A stretch of 64,000 bases of DNA, taken from NCBI RefSeq assembly GCF_002849225.1, contig NZ_PKMC01000001.1, positions 297,932 through 361,931 of the forward strand, in the 5' to 3' direction. Of this stretch, positions 36,822-45,073 are shown piece by piece; the stretch's first letter is position 1, and every line of letters begins with the position of its first letter. Position numbers and translations under genes: made by a program. Under the pieces are notes generated by a model that worked only from the letters and a program-made list of their open reading frames with translations, did no database searches and was not told the origin of the DNA. Origin of the DNA: Actinomyces sp. UMB0138 (GTDB lineage: Bacteria > Bacillota > Negativicutes > Veillonellales > Veillonellaceae).

Positions 36822-39750
36822 GTTTCAACCGGGATCCCTGCTCTGAGGCAATTACCTGCACTTTCGGGCCCACCTGGTTTGCTAACTCGCGGACGTGAGA
36901 GATGATGCCAACTAATCTGCCAGCACTACTGACACGGAGCTGATCCATCACAGAGTCCAGTTTTTGGGGATCTAGGCTTCCAAATCCCTCGTCGATAAGC
37001 ATCGTTTGGATTACTATTCCCCCTGCCTCATAGCTAACTACCTCAGCTAGTGCTAGCGAGAGGGCGAGCGAACAGTAGAACATTTCCCCGCCAGATAGCG
37101 ATGAGGTTTTGCGTTCTGTATCCGAGTAATGGTCCCTAACGGCTAGTGAGAGAGCTTGATTTACAGAACGTCCCCCGTCAGAATCGGTGCGCACGAGCTC
37201 ATACCTACCCGCGGACATGGCCTGCAGATGTGGATTCGCAACGGCAAGAATCTGGTTCAATCGCTCGAGTAGTACCCAGGTAGAAAGCGGAATTGAATCT
37301 TGGTTTGCTGGGCCAGCGTTGACCAGTTCGAAAAGCCAAAGTAGATCTTTGTGCTCGGCAGTTAGGCTATCCAAATGGTCGGTAGCTGAGCTAATTCGCT
37401 CTACTGCTCGAAGCAGTTGGTCCCGCTCAGCTAGCAGCTTTCCGAGCTGCTGGTTTTGCGCGTCAGCCGTGGCAGTGGCAGAGTCTTTAGCATTTTGCAG
37501 GGCTACGGTATCGGGACTGTTCTCTGCTGCCAGTGCAACTAACTTGGGCTCAGAAAGACGCTGCGAACAAGATTGTTTTTGTGCTTTCCAATCGGCAATT
37601 TGGCTGCGAAGACCAGATTCTGCCTCTTTGTCCAAAGCCGCCTTCTGCGCGTCCTCGACGGTAGGAAAGTTGTTTTTCTTCAGCGACCGGATTAGCTCCT
37701 CGCCGGATGTCTCGGCAGCTACCTTTGCATGCTCCAGATGCTTGATGTTGAGTAGTTGGCGGTCACCTAAAGTGTGAATCTGCACCAGTTTGTCGTGCAA
37801 TTGCCGAACAGTGATTCCGTTTTGGGTAAGCGGCGCTATTTGACCTTTTAGCTTACTGATTGACTCTGTAAGAGAGTGGATCCTTTGCTGTAGTTCCTGC
37901 AAAGCCTGTTTATTGAGGGCAACTTCGGTGTCGTATTGCGCCTTCTTATTCTGTTCTTCTTGGAGCTTGTTCTGATAGCCTTCCAGTTTATTTGCTTGCC
38001 GTTCGGCCTGCTCGAAGAGCGTTCGTTCCAACTGCAGCTGGGGCGCAAGTACCTCCTGCGCGATTGATATTTCCGCTTGAGCTTTAGTAGTGCGTTCTAA
38101 GGCTTGTTCGTGCCTACTCTTTGCAGCGTTGAATAGCTCTTCGGCTCTAGCAGTTTCTTTGTATGCCTCGCTTAGGCGATCCAGGGACACAGTTTGGGCG
38201 CCCTCCTCAGCAGGATGCGGGTGCGACAAAGAACCGCAGGCGGGGCAGGGAACCCCATCTTGCAAGTGGGAGGCTACCTGAGACGCAAGCCCCTGCAGCC
38301 GCTGCGTAACTAGGTGTGCCTCCTTGGATTTGGCCGTGTCCCAGGCACGTGCCGCGGCAATTTTCTGCTCAGCGGCATCTGATAGGGCTTTTGCAGCCTC
38401 TTTCCATTCCTCGTGTGCCTGATGCTGGGCCTGTAGCTTTTCTAGTTTTTCGCCGTGCTCCTGCATTGCCTTGGATGCATTCTGGGAAGCCAAGACCTGT
38501 AGCTTCACGTGCTCGACTACCTGGTGCGCCTTTGCAGCCTTGGCAGAGCATTCCTGGCCCCCTTTGCTTGCCGCCGCAGCTTTATCTTGGAGCGTGTGTA
38601 GTTCTTCTTGTCTATTTTTCAGGTCTGCTTCTACGCCTACTAGTGGCACTAGTTCTGCTGCGTACTGGCCAGCCTTTTCCCGCAAGTCACCGCGATAAAA
38701 CGAAACCTCCGCTACGGCCTGAGTCAAGATTTCTTCAGCTTCGGTCACGGCTTGCTCAGCGTCTTCCTTAGCAGCCAGATCGTGCTCATGTATTGAGTTT
38801 TTGCCCAGTACCTCTTTAGAGCGAGCAGCAGCATCGAGAGTGAGCTGCTGGCGCTCTCTGAGCGAGGCTTCTTGCTCCAGCGTATGCAGAGTTTGCTTTA
38901 GCAGAGAGAATTGTGCTTTGGCCTCAATTACCTGCTCCCCGTGGGTTAATGCAGCGGCGGCCTTTTGCTCTTGATCTTTGGCTTTGGCAAGGCCGCTTTT
39001 AGCGGTCTCTACCGAGGCATCCATTGCCTGCGCAACGGCGGCTCGGGCAGCGTGAGGTGACCTCTCGCTAAGCTCTATTCCCTTTTCCTGTATTTGGTCC
39101 AAATACTCTGACCACGCACTATTGAGGGCGGCAGAAGCATCCTTTGCGACTGCCTGTGCATCCTTCGCGCTCTCGCGTAATGCGTCCTCGAAACGAGCGT
39201 AGTCTTGGGTGCGGAAGATAGATTCGAGCACTTTCTTGCGATCGTCAGACTTCGCCCTGAGGAACGTATCGAATTTTCCCTGAGGCAGAATCACGGTCTG
39301 ACAGAACTGTTCCCCTGTGAGGCCTACCAGTTCTAAGATAGCCGGGCCAACATCTACAGGGCGGGTCGCAAGCGGATTCGCCGGATCGTCAATGCGAATC
39401 AGATGCGCGGTAGTGCGATGCAAGGTAAAGCCATCGCCCCGCTTCTTGGGCCTTTCGTATGCGGGCGAGCGGCGGACTCTGTACTGCCCAGAAGACACTT
39501 CAAAATCTAGTTCAACCCAGGTTTCTTCAGTGGGAGCACATAAAGTAGAGCGCATTCGGGCGGGATCAGCATTTTGGCTGGAAAGACGGCCGTATAGAGC
39601 GAACACTACGGCATCTAGAATAGTCGTCTTACCGCCTCCGGTAGGGCCTGTAATAAGCATGATTCCCTCGGGCTCAAATTCTTCAAAATCTATGTCTTGG
39701 CGCCCGGGGAAAGGACCAATCCCGGAAAAAGATAGTCTAAGAAGCCGCAT
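36799..39750 (-). CDS. sbcC: DNA repair exonuclease SbcC (Rad50-like)
   Basis: A 983-residue SMC-like ATPase. Walker A GPTGGGKTT is near residues 35-43, followed by long coiled-coil arms meeting at a zinc hook CPACG (about residue 505). A C-terminal signature SSLSGGEMF and Walker B TMLIDEGFGSLD complete the ATPase head. With SbcD it opens hairpins and trims protein-blocked DNA ends. It overlaps sbcD by 14 nt at its 5' end, so they are coupled. Length is typical of actinobacterial SbcC. The 3' end overlaps the convergent DUF6912-like gene. Confidence 0.94.
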   Translation of the reverse strand: MRLLRLSFSGIGPFPGRQDIDFEEFEPEGIMLITGPTGGGKTTILDAVVFALYGRLSSQNADPARMRSTLCAPTEETWVELDFEVSSGQYRVRRSPAYERPKKRGDGFTLHRTTAHLIRIDDPANPLATRPVDVGPAILELVGLTGEQFCQTVILPQGKFDTFLRAKSDDRKKVLESIFRTQDYARFEDALRESAKDAQAVAKDASAALNSAWSEYLDQIQEKGIELSERSPHAARAAVAQAMDASVETAKSGLAKAKDQEQKAAAALTHGEQVIEAKAQFSLLKQTLHTLEQEASLRERQQLTLDAAARSKEVLGKNSIHEHDLAAKEDAEQAVTEAEEILTQAVAEVSFYRGDLREKAGQYAAELVPLVGVEADLKNRQEELHTLQDKAAAASKGGQECSAKAAKAHQVVEHVKLQVLASQNASKAMQEHGEKLEKLQAQHQAHEEWKEAAKALSDAAEQKIAAARAWDTAKSKEAHLVTQRLQGLASQVASHLQDGVPCPACGSLSHPHPAEEGAQTVSLDRLSEAYKETARAEELFNAAKSRHEQALERTTKAQAEISIAQEVLAPQLQLERTLFEQAERQANKLEGYQNKLQEEQNKKAQYDTEVALNKQALQELQQRIHSLTESISKLKGQIAPLTQNGITVRQLHDKLVQIHTLGDRQLLNIKHLEHAKVAAETSGEELIRSLKKNNFPTVEDAQKAALDKEAESGLRSQIADWKAQKQSCSQRLSEPKLVALAAENSPDTVALQNAKDSATATADAQNQQLGKLLAERDQLLRAVERISSATDHLDSLTAEHKDLLWLFELVNAGPANQDSIPLSTWVLLERLNQILAVANPHLQAMSAGRYELVRTDSDGGRSVNQALSLAVRDHYSDTERKTSSLSGGEMFYCSLALSLALAEVVSYEAGGIVIQTMLIDEGFGSLDPQKLDSVMDQLRVSSAGRLVGIISHVRELANQVGPKVQVIASEQGSRLKLNLPTRR

Positions 39751-40873
39751 GCTCGTCGCCCTTCCTTACCTGGTACCAGATCTGCTCGACAATTTGCTTG
39801 CCCTTCTGCGTAAGTTCTTTCCTGCCGACCTGCTGGGCAAAATCAATGGTCACCTGTACCGGATCCTGCTGGACCACCGTGGTTGTAGGTAGAGACGGAC
39901 GCCGCTGCGCACCTACAAACTGGACAGTCAGCAAATGTGGAAAACGCTCCAGTAACTGCCGATGAAGATTGGGGGGCCGCGAAACATCGGTGACTTGTGC
40001 CGCCACCCACGCATCTTGATAAGAGGCAAAAGCGGGCGAAAGAAGCTCTTCTAAAGTGCCTGTGATAGTGGCTATGGGGCGTACCTGTGGGATAGGTAGC
40101 CTGGTAACTGTCGTATTGCCATCTTGGCAGGCAACGAGTAGAGCGCACTTTGCAGTACCAGCCTCGGAAAATGAATACGGCACGGGCGAACCCGAGTAGT
40201 AGATAGGAACTGGCCCTTGGAGATGCTGATAGCGATGCAAATGTCCCAAAGCCACATATGACATTTTTTCAAATAGGTCAGCAGATACTGCTTCCACGCC
40301 TCCGATAGAGATGTCTCTTTCTGAATCGGAACTTATGCCCCCTAAAACGAAAGCATGGGCCATTACAACGGCAGGTAGAGACGGGTCTTTCTGGCGTCGT
40401 TGCTGCAAATCCTGGGAAACGAGTTGCATAGCCGCGCTCATCACATCCTGATGAGTTGTGGCAGTACCAAAGAAATGACTGGCAGCTATTGGTTCTAGAT
40501 AGGGGAGAGGATAGACGACTCCGTCTGCTACCGGCACCGCTTTTCCGACCTGGGACAGCCGCGATACCACTACTAGTTCGTCCCTAAAGAATTCTGCTCC
40601 GAATCCCAGCCGCTTGGCGGAGTCATGGTTGCCGGGACAGTAGATTACTCGGGTGAACTTGGTAAGCCGGTGCAGGGCATCTTCTAACAGTTCTACCGCC
40701 CCTGCTGACGGCAGTGCCCGGTCATATACGTCGCCGCTAATTAGCACCGCATCTACCCGGTGTTCTTTGGCAAGATCCACCAAGGAATCTATAAAGAGCC
40801 GCTGGGCCGGCACCATGTCTGCCCCGTGCAATGTGCGTCCCAGATGCCAGTCGGAAGTGTGGATGAACTTCAT
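39737..40873 (-). CDS. sbcD: DNA repair nuclease SbcD (Mre11-like)
   Basis: A 378-residue metallophosphoesterase nuclease. Motifs in order: D8-x-H10 in HTSDWH, G47-D48 in SGDVYD, G81-N82-H83-D84 (GNHD), a later His in VMAHAFV, and GHLH in VALGHLHRYQ. These are the five Mre11/SbcD phosphoesterase motifs that bind two Mn ions. The nuclease partner of SbcC encoded just downstream on the same strand. It starts at ATG 40873 about 40 nt from the convergently placed end of rsgA, which is on the same strand upstream. Confidence 0.94.
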   Translation of the reverse strand: MKFIHTSDWHLGRTLHGADMVPAQRLFIDSLVDLAKEHRVDAVLISGDVYDRALPSAGAVELLEDALHRLTKFTRVIYCPGNHDSAKRLGFGAEFFRDELVVVSRLSQVGKAVPVADGVVYPLPYLEPIAASHFFGTATTHQDVMSAAMQLVSQDLQQRRQKDPSLPAVVMAHAFVLGGISSDSERDISIGGVEAVSADLFEKMSYVALGHLHRYQHLQGPVPIYYSGSPVPYSFSEAGTAKCALLVACQDGNTTVTRLPIPQVRPIATITGTLEELLSPAFASYQDAWVAAQVTDVSRPPNLHRQLLERFPHLLTVQFVGAQRRPSLPTTTVVQQDPVQVTIDFAQQVGRKELTQKGKQIVEQIWYQVRKGDEHAAS

Positions 40874-40916
40874 ACCACTAAGGTTATGCCCCGCCTCCGA
40901 CTAATGAGGACAGACC

Positions 40917-41933
40917 TTAGGACCGCTCCCAAGATTCCAGCCCCGCTTCCCTAGAAGCCAGCAGGCGACGGAACGAGGCGACTCGTTCACGCGAGACCTG
41001 TTTCGCATCCAGTGCGCAATCAGGTGCATCCGCACCGTGGGAACACCCACGCGGACAGTACTCCTGCGCGACTTCGGCAAGGTCAGTGAAGCCAGCTAAC
41101 AATTCGTCAGGTTCAACATGCGCTAATCCAAAGGAACGGACCCCGGGGGTATCGACTACCCATCCAGAATCGTCCTTCAACGGTAAGGCAACCGCTGAAG
41201 TGGAAGTATGTCGCCCTCGGCCGGTCACGGCATTGACATGGCCGGTTGCCCGATCTGCCTGCGGAATAAGGGCATTGATCAGTGTTGACTTGCCCACCCC
41301 AGAGTGGCCTACCAGAACTGTCAAGTTGTCTTTTAGCTGTGCCTCCAGTTCTGCTAGTCCCACAATGCCATTTTCAGTTACCGAGGTAGAGACAAAACCA
41401 ATATCCAGATTCTTGTAGAAAGTGAGCGCCTCTTCGGGCTGGGCTAGATCGGCTTTTGTAAGCACTAGGAGGGGTTTTATGCCCGCCGAAACCGCTGCCA
41501 CAAGGCACCTGTCAATCATGCCCGTGCGCGGAGGCGGATCTGCCAGGGCAGTTACGATTGCCATTTGAGTTGCGTTGGCAACCATAGGTTTCTCGGTGCC
41601 TTTACTTGCGTCGTCTTCAGTAGAGCGCATCAACACGGTGCTCCGTTCCTCGACGACGACGATGCGAGCTAGGGATCCTTTCGATCCGGACAAGTCTCCA
41701 ACAACGCGCACCCTATCGCCTACGATTACAGCGCGTCGTCCAAGTTCGCGGGCCTTTACCGCGTGAAGGAGATTGTTCTTTAAAGAAAGGGTGAAACGCC
41801 CTCTATCTACGGCAACTACCGAAGCGATCTCGGCTTTTGAATAATCTGGCCGTTTCTTGGACCTAGGTCTAGATGAACGCGCGGGGCGTACCTTCACCCT
41901 GGGATCGTCCGTGCCAATATCACGCCAACCCAT
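40917..41933 (-). CDS. rsgA: Small-subunit ribosome biogenesis GTPase RsgA
   Basis: A 338-residue circularly permuted GTPase. The G4-like TKAD (159-162) precedes G1 GHSGVGKS (209-216) and G3 DTPG (261-264), the permuted order that defines RsgA/YjeQ. A C-terminal zinc knuckle has C293, C297, H299 and C306. An N-terminal OB domain and a basic leader (RPARSSRPRSKKR) bind the 30S subunit during late maturation. ATG 41933 overlaps the aroA stop by 14 nt; aroA-rsgA pairing is common in actinobacteria near sigR. Confidence 0.95.
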   Translation of the reverse strand: MGWRDIGTDDPRVKVRPARSSRPRSKKRPDYSKAEIASVVAVDRGRFTLSLKNNLLHAVKARELGRRAVIVGDRVRVVGDLSGSKGSLARIVVVEERSTVLMRSTEDDASKGTEKPMVANATQMAIVTALADPPPRTGMIDRCLVAAVSAGIKPLLVLTKADLAQPEEALTFYKNLDIGFVSTSVTENGIVGLAELEAQLKDNLTVLVGHSGVGKSTLINALIPQADRATGHVNAVTGRGRHTSTSAVALPLKDDSGWVVDTPGVRSFGLAHVEPDELLAGFTDLAEVAQEYCPRGCSHGADAPDCALDAKQVSRERVASFRRLLASREAGLESWERS

Positions 41934-43176
41934 TTAGTCCCCTCCACATCCGGGCAAAATCAGGCAGTGTCTTTGCGGTAGTGGCAATATTTTCTACCTT
42001 GACCGCAGTCCTTAGCCCCGCAATCGCAGCAAAAGTAGCCATTCGGTGATCTTCATAAGTATTGATTCTTGCCGGTCTTGGAGTGCCCGGAGTAATAGTT
42101 AGGAAATCAGGGCCTTCCTCGATCTGGGCTCCCAGCTTGCATCCTTCACAGGCGAGGGCGGCAAGACGGTCTGTTTCGTGACCGCGCAGATGCCCGATTC
42201 CATACAGGTGAGTGGGGCCTTCTGCAAAGAGTGCGAGCGCCACGACAGTAGGCACCAGCTCGCCCTCGGCAGACATGTCACGGGTGATCCCGCGAAGGGA
42301 TTTTCCTTCCACTGTAAGTCGGTTTGCTTCCTGGCTGACACTAGCGCCAAAATCGGTCAGGATGCTCTTCCAGTGGGCTCCTACCTGTGTAGTAGCTGCG
42401 GGCCAATCGGGGATCGAAACGGTGCCGCCAGTAAGTGCGGCCGCGGCTAAGAACGGGCCGGCGTTGGAAAGATCCGGTTCAATAGTTACGGTTCCCCCTG
42501 CAGGGCGAACGCCGCCAGCGACGAAGGCGTTACCATCTTGCACGCACGGTACCGCATGGGCCCTTAGTGTCTGCATAGTCATCCGAATATGCGGCAATGA
42601 GGGGAGCTTTCCCATTACTTCAACCCGCAGTGGATTTGGCATGGCAGCACTGGCGAGCAACAGTGCGGAAAGAAATTGGCTAGTGGAACTCGAATCGACA
42701 CGGACTGGCCCTTCAAGCGCGCTGCCGTGTACAGCAAGTGGGAGGTGGTCGCTTTCACCGAGAGAATCGATCCGAGCTCCCATCCGCCGCAAAGCCTGTA
42801 CCAGCCCTGCCATAGGACGGACTCGGGCGCCCTCGTCCCCATCCAATATGCAGTCACCCTGCGCCATGGCCGCTAGAGGAAGCACGAAGCGCATAACGGT
42901 TCCAGCGAGGCCACAATCAATTTGTCCGCTCGAACGCAGGGTGCCCCCACGTACGGTCCAAACGTCGCCTTGGCAGGAGACGGCCACGCCTAACTGCTTA
43001 AGAGCGGCGACCATCAAGGTGGTGTCCCGCGAGCGGAGAGCACCGCGGATGGTAGTGGGCTGGTCCGAAAGGGCAGCCAACACTAGATGGCGGGCGGTCA
43101 AAGACTTAGAACCGGGAATCCGTACTACTCCAGAAACCGGCCCTTGGGCTAAGGGGGCCTCCCACCACTGCGCCAT
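41920..43176 (-). CDS. aroA: 3-phosphoshikimate 1-carboxyvinyltransferase (EPSP synthase)
   Basis: A 418-residue shikimate-pathway enzyme that transfers an enolpyruvyl group from PEP to shikimate-3-phosphate. The N-terminal phosphate-binding motif PGSKSLTAR (residues 21-29) and the LAGTVMRF region (about 86-93; the common family form is NAGTAMR) are present, and ETDRLAAL near the C-terminus is a conserved substrate-binding segment. The LAGT reading puts Leu where many enzymes have Asn, as in other actinobacterial AroA. It overlaps the DoxX gene by one base upstream and rsgA downstream. Confidence 0.93.
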   Translation of the reverse strand: MAQWWEAPLAQGPVSGVVRIPGSKSLTARHLVLAALSDQPTTIRGALRSRDTTLMVAALKQLGVAVSCQGDVWTVRGGTLRSSGQIDCGLAGTVMRFVLPLAAMAQGDCILDGDEGARVRPMAGLVQALRRMGARIDSLGESDHLPLAVHGSALEGPVRVDSSSTSQFLSALLLASAAMPNPLRVEVMGKLPSLPHIRMTMQTLRAHAVPCVQDGNAFVAGGVRPAGGTVTIEPDLSNAGPFLAAAALTGGTVSIPDWPAATTQVGAHWKSILTDFGASVSQEANRLTVEGKSLRGITRDMSAEGELVPTVVALALFAEGPTHLYGIGHLRGHETDRLAALACEGCKLGAQIEEGPDFLTITPGTPRPARINTYEDHRMATFAAIAGLRTAVKVENIATTAKTLPDFARMWRGLNGLA

Positions 43177-43670
43177 TAATCCCCGATCTGTTCGATTTGT
43201 TCCATAGCTGCATCCGCTTCGGCTTCGCGCAATGCTTTGTAGTTCCGGTAGCGCCAGCCTAGCGACGGATCCCCTTCGCGATCGTAAGCCGCCAGTAGGA
43301 GTCCGCCGGTCAAGCCTAGCCGAGTAACCGCCATGGACAGGTTCTGCTTCCGCTTGTCGGACTCAGCAAACAAGACGGGATAATTCACTGCGGTGATCGG
43401 AAGGTTCAACAGGGCAAGCACAGCCGCGCAAGTACGGGGCTTGATGCCGAAGATCAGACCTAGCCCGGCAGCGGTGGTGACTCCGCCGGCAACACGGGTA
43501 ACCATGCGCGCGTCAGAGTCCAGTACTGGGGGAAGTCCCCACTTCTCTAGTTTCGGAGAGACAGACCGAAAACGCGCTACGTGTTCTTCGGAGTGGATAA
43601 CGGCGTCGATGCCGTCAGAGACGAAAAGAGAGGCGATCATAGTGCGGGCGAGAGTGCGTAAAATGCTCAT
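43176..43670 (-). CDS. DoxX family membrane protein
   Basis: A 164-residue protein with about four hydrophobic segments: N-terminal ARTMIASLFVSDGID, RVAGGVTTAAGLGLIFGI, TCAAVLALLNLPITAV and LGLTGGLLLAAY. This matches the DoxX family, often linked to redox or envelope stress in actinobacteria. It lies upstream of aroA and is divergent to sigR. No catalytic motif. The start at ATG 43670 lacks a strong ribosome site. Confidence 0.8.
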   Translation of the reverse strand: MSILRTLARTMIASLFVSDGIDAVIHSEEHVARFRSVSPKLEKWGLPPVLDSDARMVTRVAGGVTTAAGLGLIFGIKPRTCAAVLALLNLPITAVNYPVLFAESDKRKQNLSMAVTRLGLTGGLLLAAYDREGDPSLGWRYRNYKALREAEADAAMEQIEQIGD

Positions 43671-43732
43671 AAAACAATTGGTACCGCACCTGGGTGCTTT
43701 TCGCTAGCTATTGGAAAAATAAAATCTGGTCC

Positions 43733-43759
43733 GGGAATAAAACAGGGCGGCTTCGTGTT
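43733..43759 (+). promoter_or_regulatory. SigR/SigH-type autoregulatory promoter of sigR-rsrA
   Basis: GGGAAT (43733-43738), exactly 18 nt, then GTT (43757-43759), which is the Streptomyces SigR and mycobacterial SigH consensus (GGGAAT-N18-GTT). It is 51-55 nt upstream of the sigR start, so the operon should be induced by its own product under thiol oxidation. Confidence 0.85.
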
Positions 43760-43813
43760 CAGTTAGTTAGTTCGCAAAGACTAGTTCTGAGTGCTGCGAT
43801 AGGCTGAAAGGTG

Positions 43814-44404
43814 ATGACACAAACAACCAAGAGGGCGCCGGCAGAATCCGTCGCCGAGCGCCGGCAGCGTTTCGAACAGGATGCTCTGCCTCACCTGGAT
43901 GAACTGTATCGCGGCGCATTGCGCTTCACTAGGAACCCGGCAGACGCCGAGGACCTAGTGCAGGATGCCATGGTCAAGGCGTACGCGGCTTTCGACCAGT
44001 ACAAGCCAGGAACAAACTTGCGAGCGTGGTTGTTCCGTATCCTGCGGAACACCTATATAAATAAATATCGCAAGGAACAGCGCCGGCCACCTACCGCAGA
44101 TGCTGGCGAGTTGCAGGATTGGCAACTTGCAAAGGCCGCTAGTCACGATTCTGTGGGGTTGTTATCCGCCGAGGTCGAAGCTCTTGCCGCACTTCCAGAG
44201 GGTACGGTTCGAGAGGCTTTGATGGAACTGCCAGAGGACTATAGGATCGCGGTTTTTTTGGCGGATGTGGAAGGTTTCTCGTACAAAGAAATCGCGCAGA
44301 TTATGGACACGCCCACTGGAACGGTGATGTCTCGATTGCACAGAGGGCGATCCAGGTTGCGCAAGGCTCTTGCGAATTACGTAGCAGAAGGGGAGGAATC
44401 ATGA
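43814..44404 (+). CDS. sigR: ECF sigma factor SigR/SigH (disulfide-stress)
   Basis: A 196-residue ECF12-type sigma factor. Region 2 contains [27 protein letters not shown] (about residues 35-61) and YINKYRK for -10 recognition, and region 4 has [25 protein letters not shown]. It closely resembles SigH/SigR as remembered. It directs genes for thioredoxin, mycothiol recycling and proteolysis after thiol oxidation and is held by RsrA. ATG 43814 is used; GTG 43811 is one codon upstream, and spacing from AAAGG is short for both. The downstream gene overlaps by ATGA, as in the sigR-rsrA pair elsewhere. Confidence 0.94.
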   Translation: MTQTTKRAPAESVAERRQRFEQDALPHLDELYRGALRFTRNPADAEDLVQDAMVKAYAAFDQYKPGTNLRAWLFRILRNTYINKYRKEQRRPPTADAGELQDWQLAKAASHDSVGLLSAEVEALAALPEGTVREALMELPEDYRIAVFLADVEGFSYKEIAQIMDTPTGTVMSRLHRGRSRLRKALANYVAEGEES

Positions 44405-44691
44405 GCTGCGGATGTGGTAGCGATGATTGTCGCTGCGACGAGGTAATGGCCGATCTATACGAGTTTGTAGACGAGACTCTGTCTCCGTCCCAGATCCACA
44501 GGTTAGCGGCGCACATAAGTGGGTGCCCGCATTGTGCAGCCCACGCTGAGGGGGAGCGGGAACTGCGAGCTTTGATGGCTCGGCAGTGCCGAGAGAGCGC
44601 GCCGGCACGTCTTCGCGGCAGAATCGTTCGAACCATTGCAGCTTCGGATGGCCAAAATGGGATGTCTATTACTATTTCGGAGTCTTACTAG
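44401..44691 (+). CDS. rsrA: Redox-sensing anti-sigma factor RsrA/RshA
   Basis: A 96-residue zinc-associated anti-sigma factor. The ZAS motif is H38-x3-C42-x2-C45 (HISGCPHC), with upstream cysteines C10 and C12 for the remaining metal ligand and redox switch. Reduced zinc form binds SigR; oxidation forms a disulfide, releases zinc and frees the sigma factor. It starts within the sigR stop (ATGA), confirming the operon. Length is close to Streptomyces RsrA. Confidence 0.93.
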   Translation: MSCGCGSDDCRCDEVMADLYEFVDETLSPSQIHRLAAHISGCPHCAAHAEGERELRALMARQCRESAPARLRGRIVRTIAASDGQNGMSITISESY

Positions 44692-44763
44692 CCGGTTGGC
44701 TTGGTTTTCCGGGGTTGCATGTGCGAAACTGGTTTGGTTATCGACCCGGAAGGAGTGTGTCCC

Positions 44764-44835
44764 ATGAGCAAGCGTGGACGCAAGCGTAAGGATCGCAGGT
44801 TCAAGCCTGCCAACCATGGCAAACGCCCTCAGTAA
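44764..44835 (+). CDS. 50S ribosomal protein bL37 (23 aa)
   Basis: A 24-codon frame from ATG 44764 to TAA 44833-44835 with a strong GGAAGGAG site about 8 nt upstream. The product is almost entirely basic (KRGRKRKDRRFKPANHGKRP) and matches the tiny mycobacterial bL37, which ends in ANHGKRP and binds 23S rRNA near the peptidyl-transferase region. It is followed within 10 nt by a perfect terminator. It is far below usual gene-length cut-offs. Confidence 0.93.
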   Translation: MSKRGRKRKDRRFKPANHGKRPQ

Positions 44836-44844
44836 CTGAGTTTT

Positions 44845-44873
44845 AGAGCCCCACTTCGGTGGGGCTCTTTTTT
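44845..44873 (+). terminator. Intrinsic terminator of the sigR-rsrA-bL37 region
   Basis: Perfect 10-bp stem AGAGCCCCAC (44845-44854) and GTGGGGCTCT (44859-44868) closed by a UUCG tetraloop, followed by TTTTT (44869-44873). The strongest terminator in the window. Confidence 0.97.
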
Positions 44874-44878
44874 ATCTC

Positions 44879-44906
44879 TTGACAAAAAGTATTGAATATT
44901 TATTCA
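44879..44906 (+). promoter_or_regulatory. Candidate promoter of the BASS transporter
   Basis: Exact TTGACA (44879-44884), a 16-nt spacer and TATTCA (44901-44906). It begins 6 nt after the bL37 terminator. If used, the transporter has a 5' untranslated region of roughly 160 nt. Confidence 0.55.
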
Positions 44907-45033
44907 CGAAACGACGCTGTTTTGGCCGAATCTGTAGGGATTGGATGAAGCCGGTATGAATAAAAAGAGAATGTCGTTCTACTATTCGGACATATATTCT
45001 CAGTCACTGAGCAGGCAACTACTGTTTCTGTAA

Positions 45034-45052
45034 CGTTCACGCTGGGTGAACG
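45034..45052 (+). promoter_or_regulatory. Inverted repeat just before the BASS ribosome site
   Basis: Perfect 7-bp arms CGTTCAC (45034-45040) and GTGAACG (45046-45052) around GCTGG, ending 11 nt before the AGGAG site of the transporter. It could be an operator or an RNA hairpin that gates translation. Confidence 0.5.
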
Positions 45053-45073
45053 CGCAACAGAATAGGAGTGAAG

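Noticed and set aside
42212-43207. 331-codon plus-strand open frame opposite aroA
   Set aside because: Shadow of aroA: composition is skewed (Ser, Arg, Pro), no motifs, and the minus strand encodes a complete EPSP synthase.
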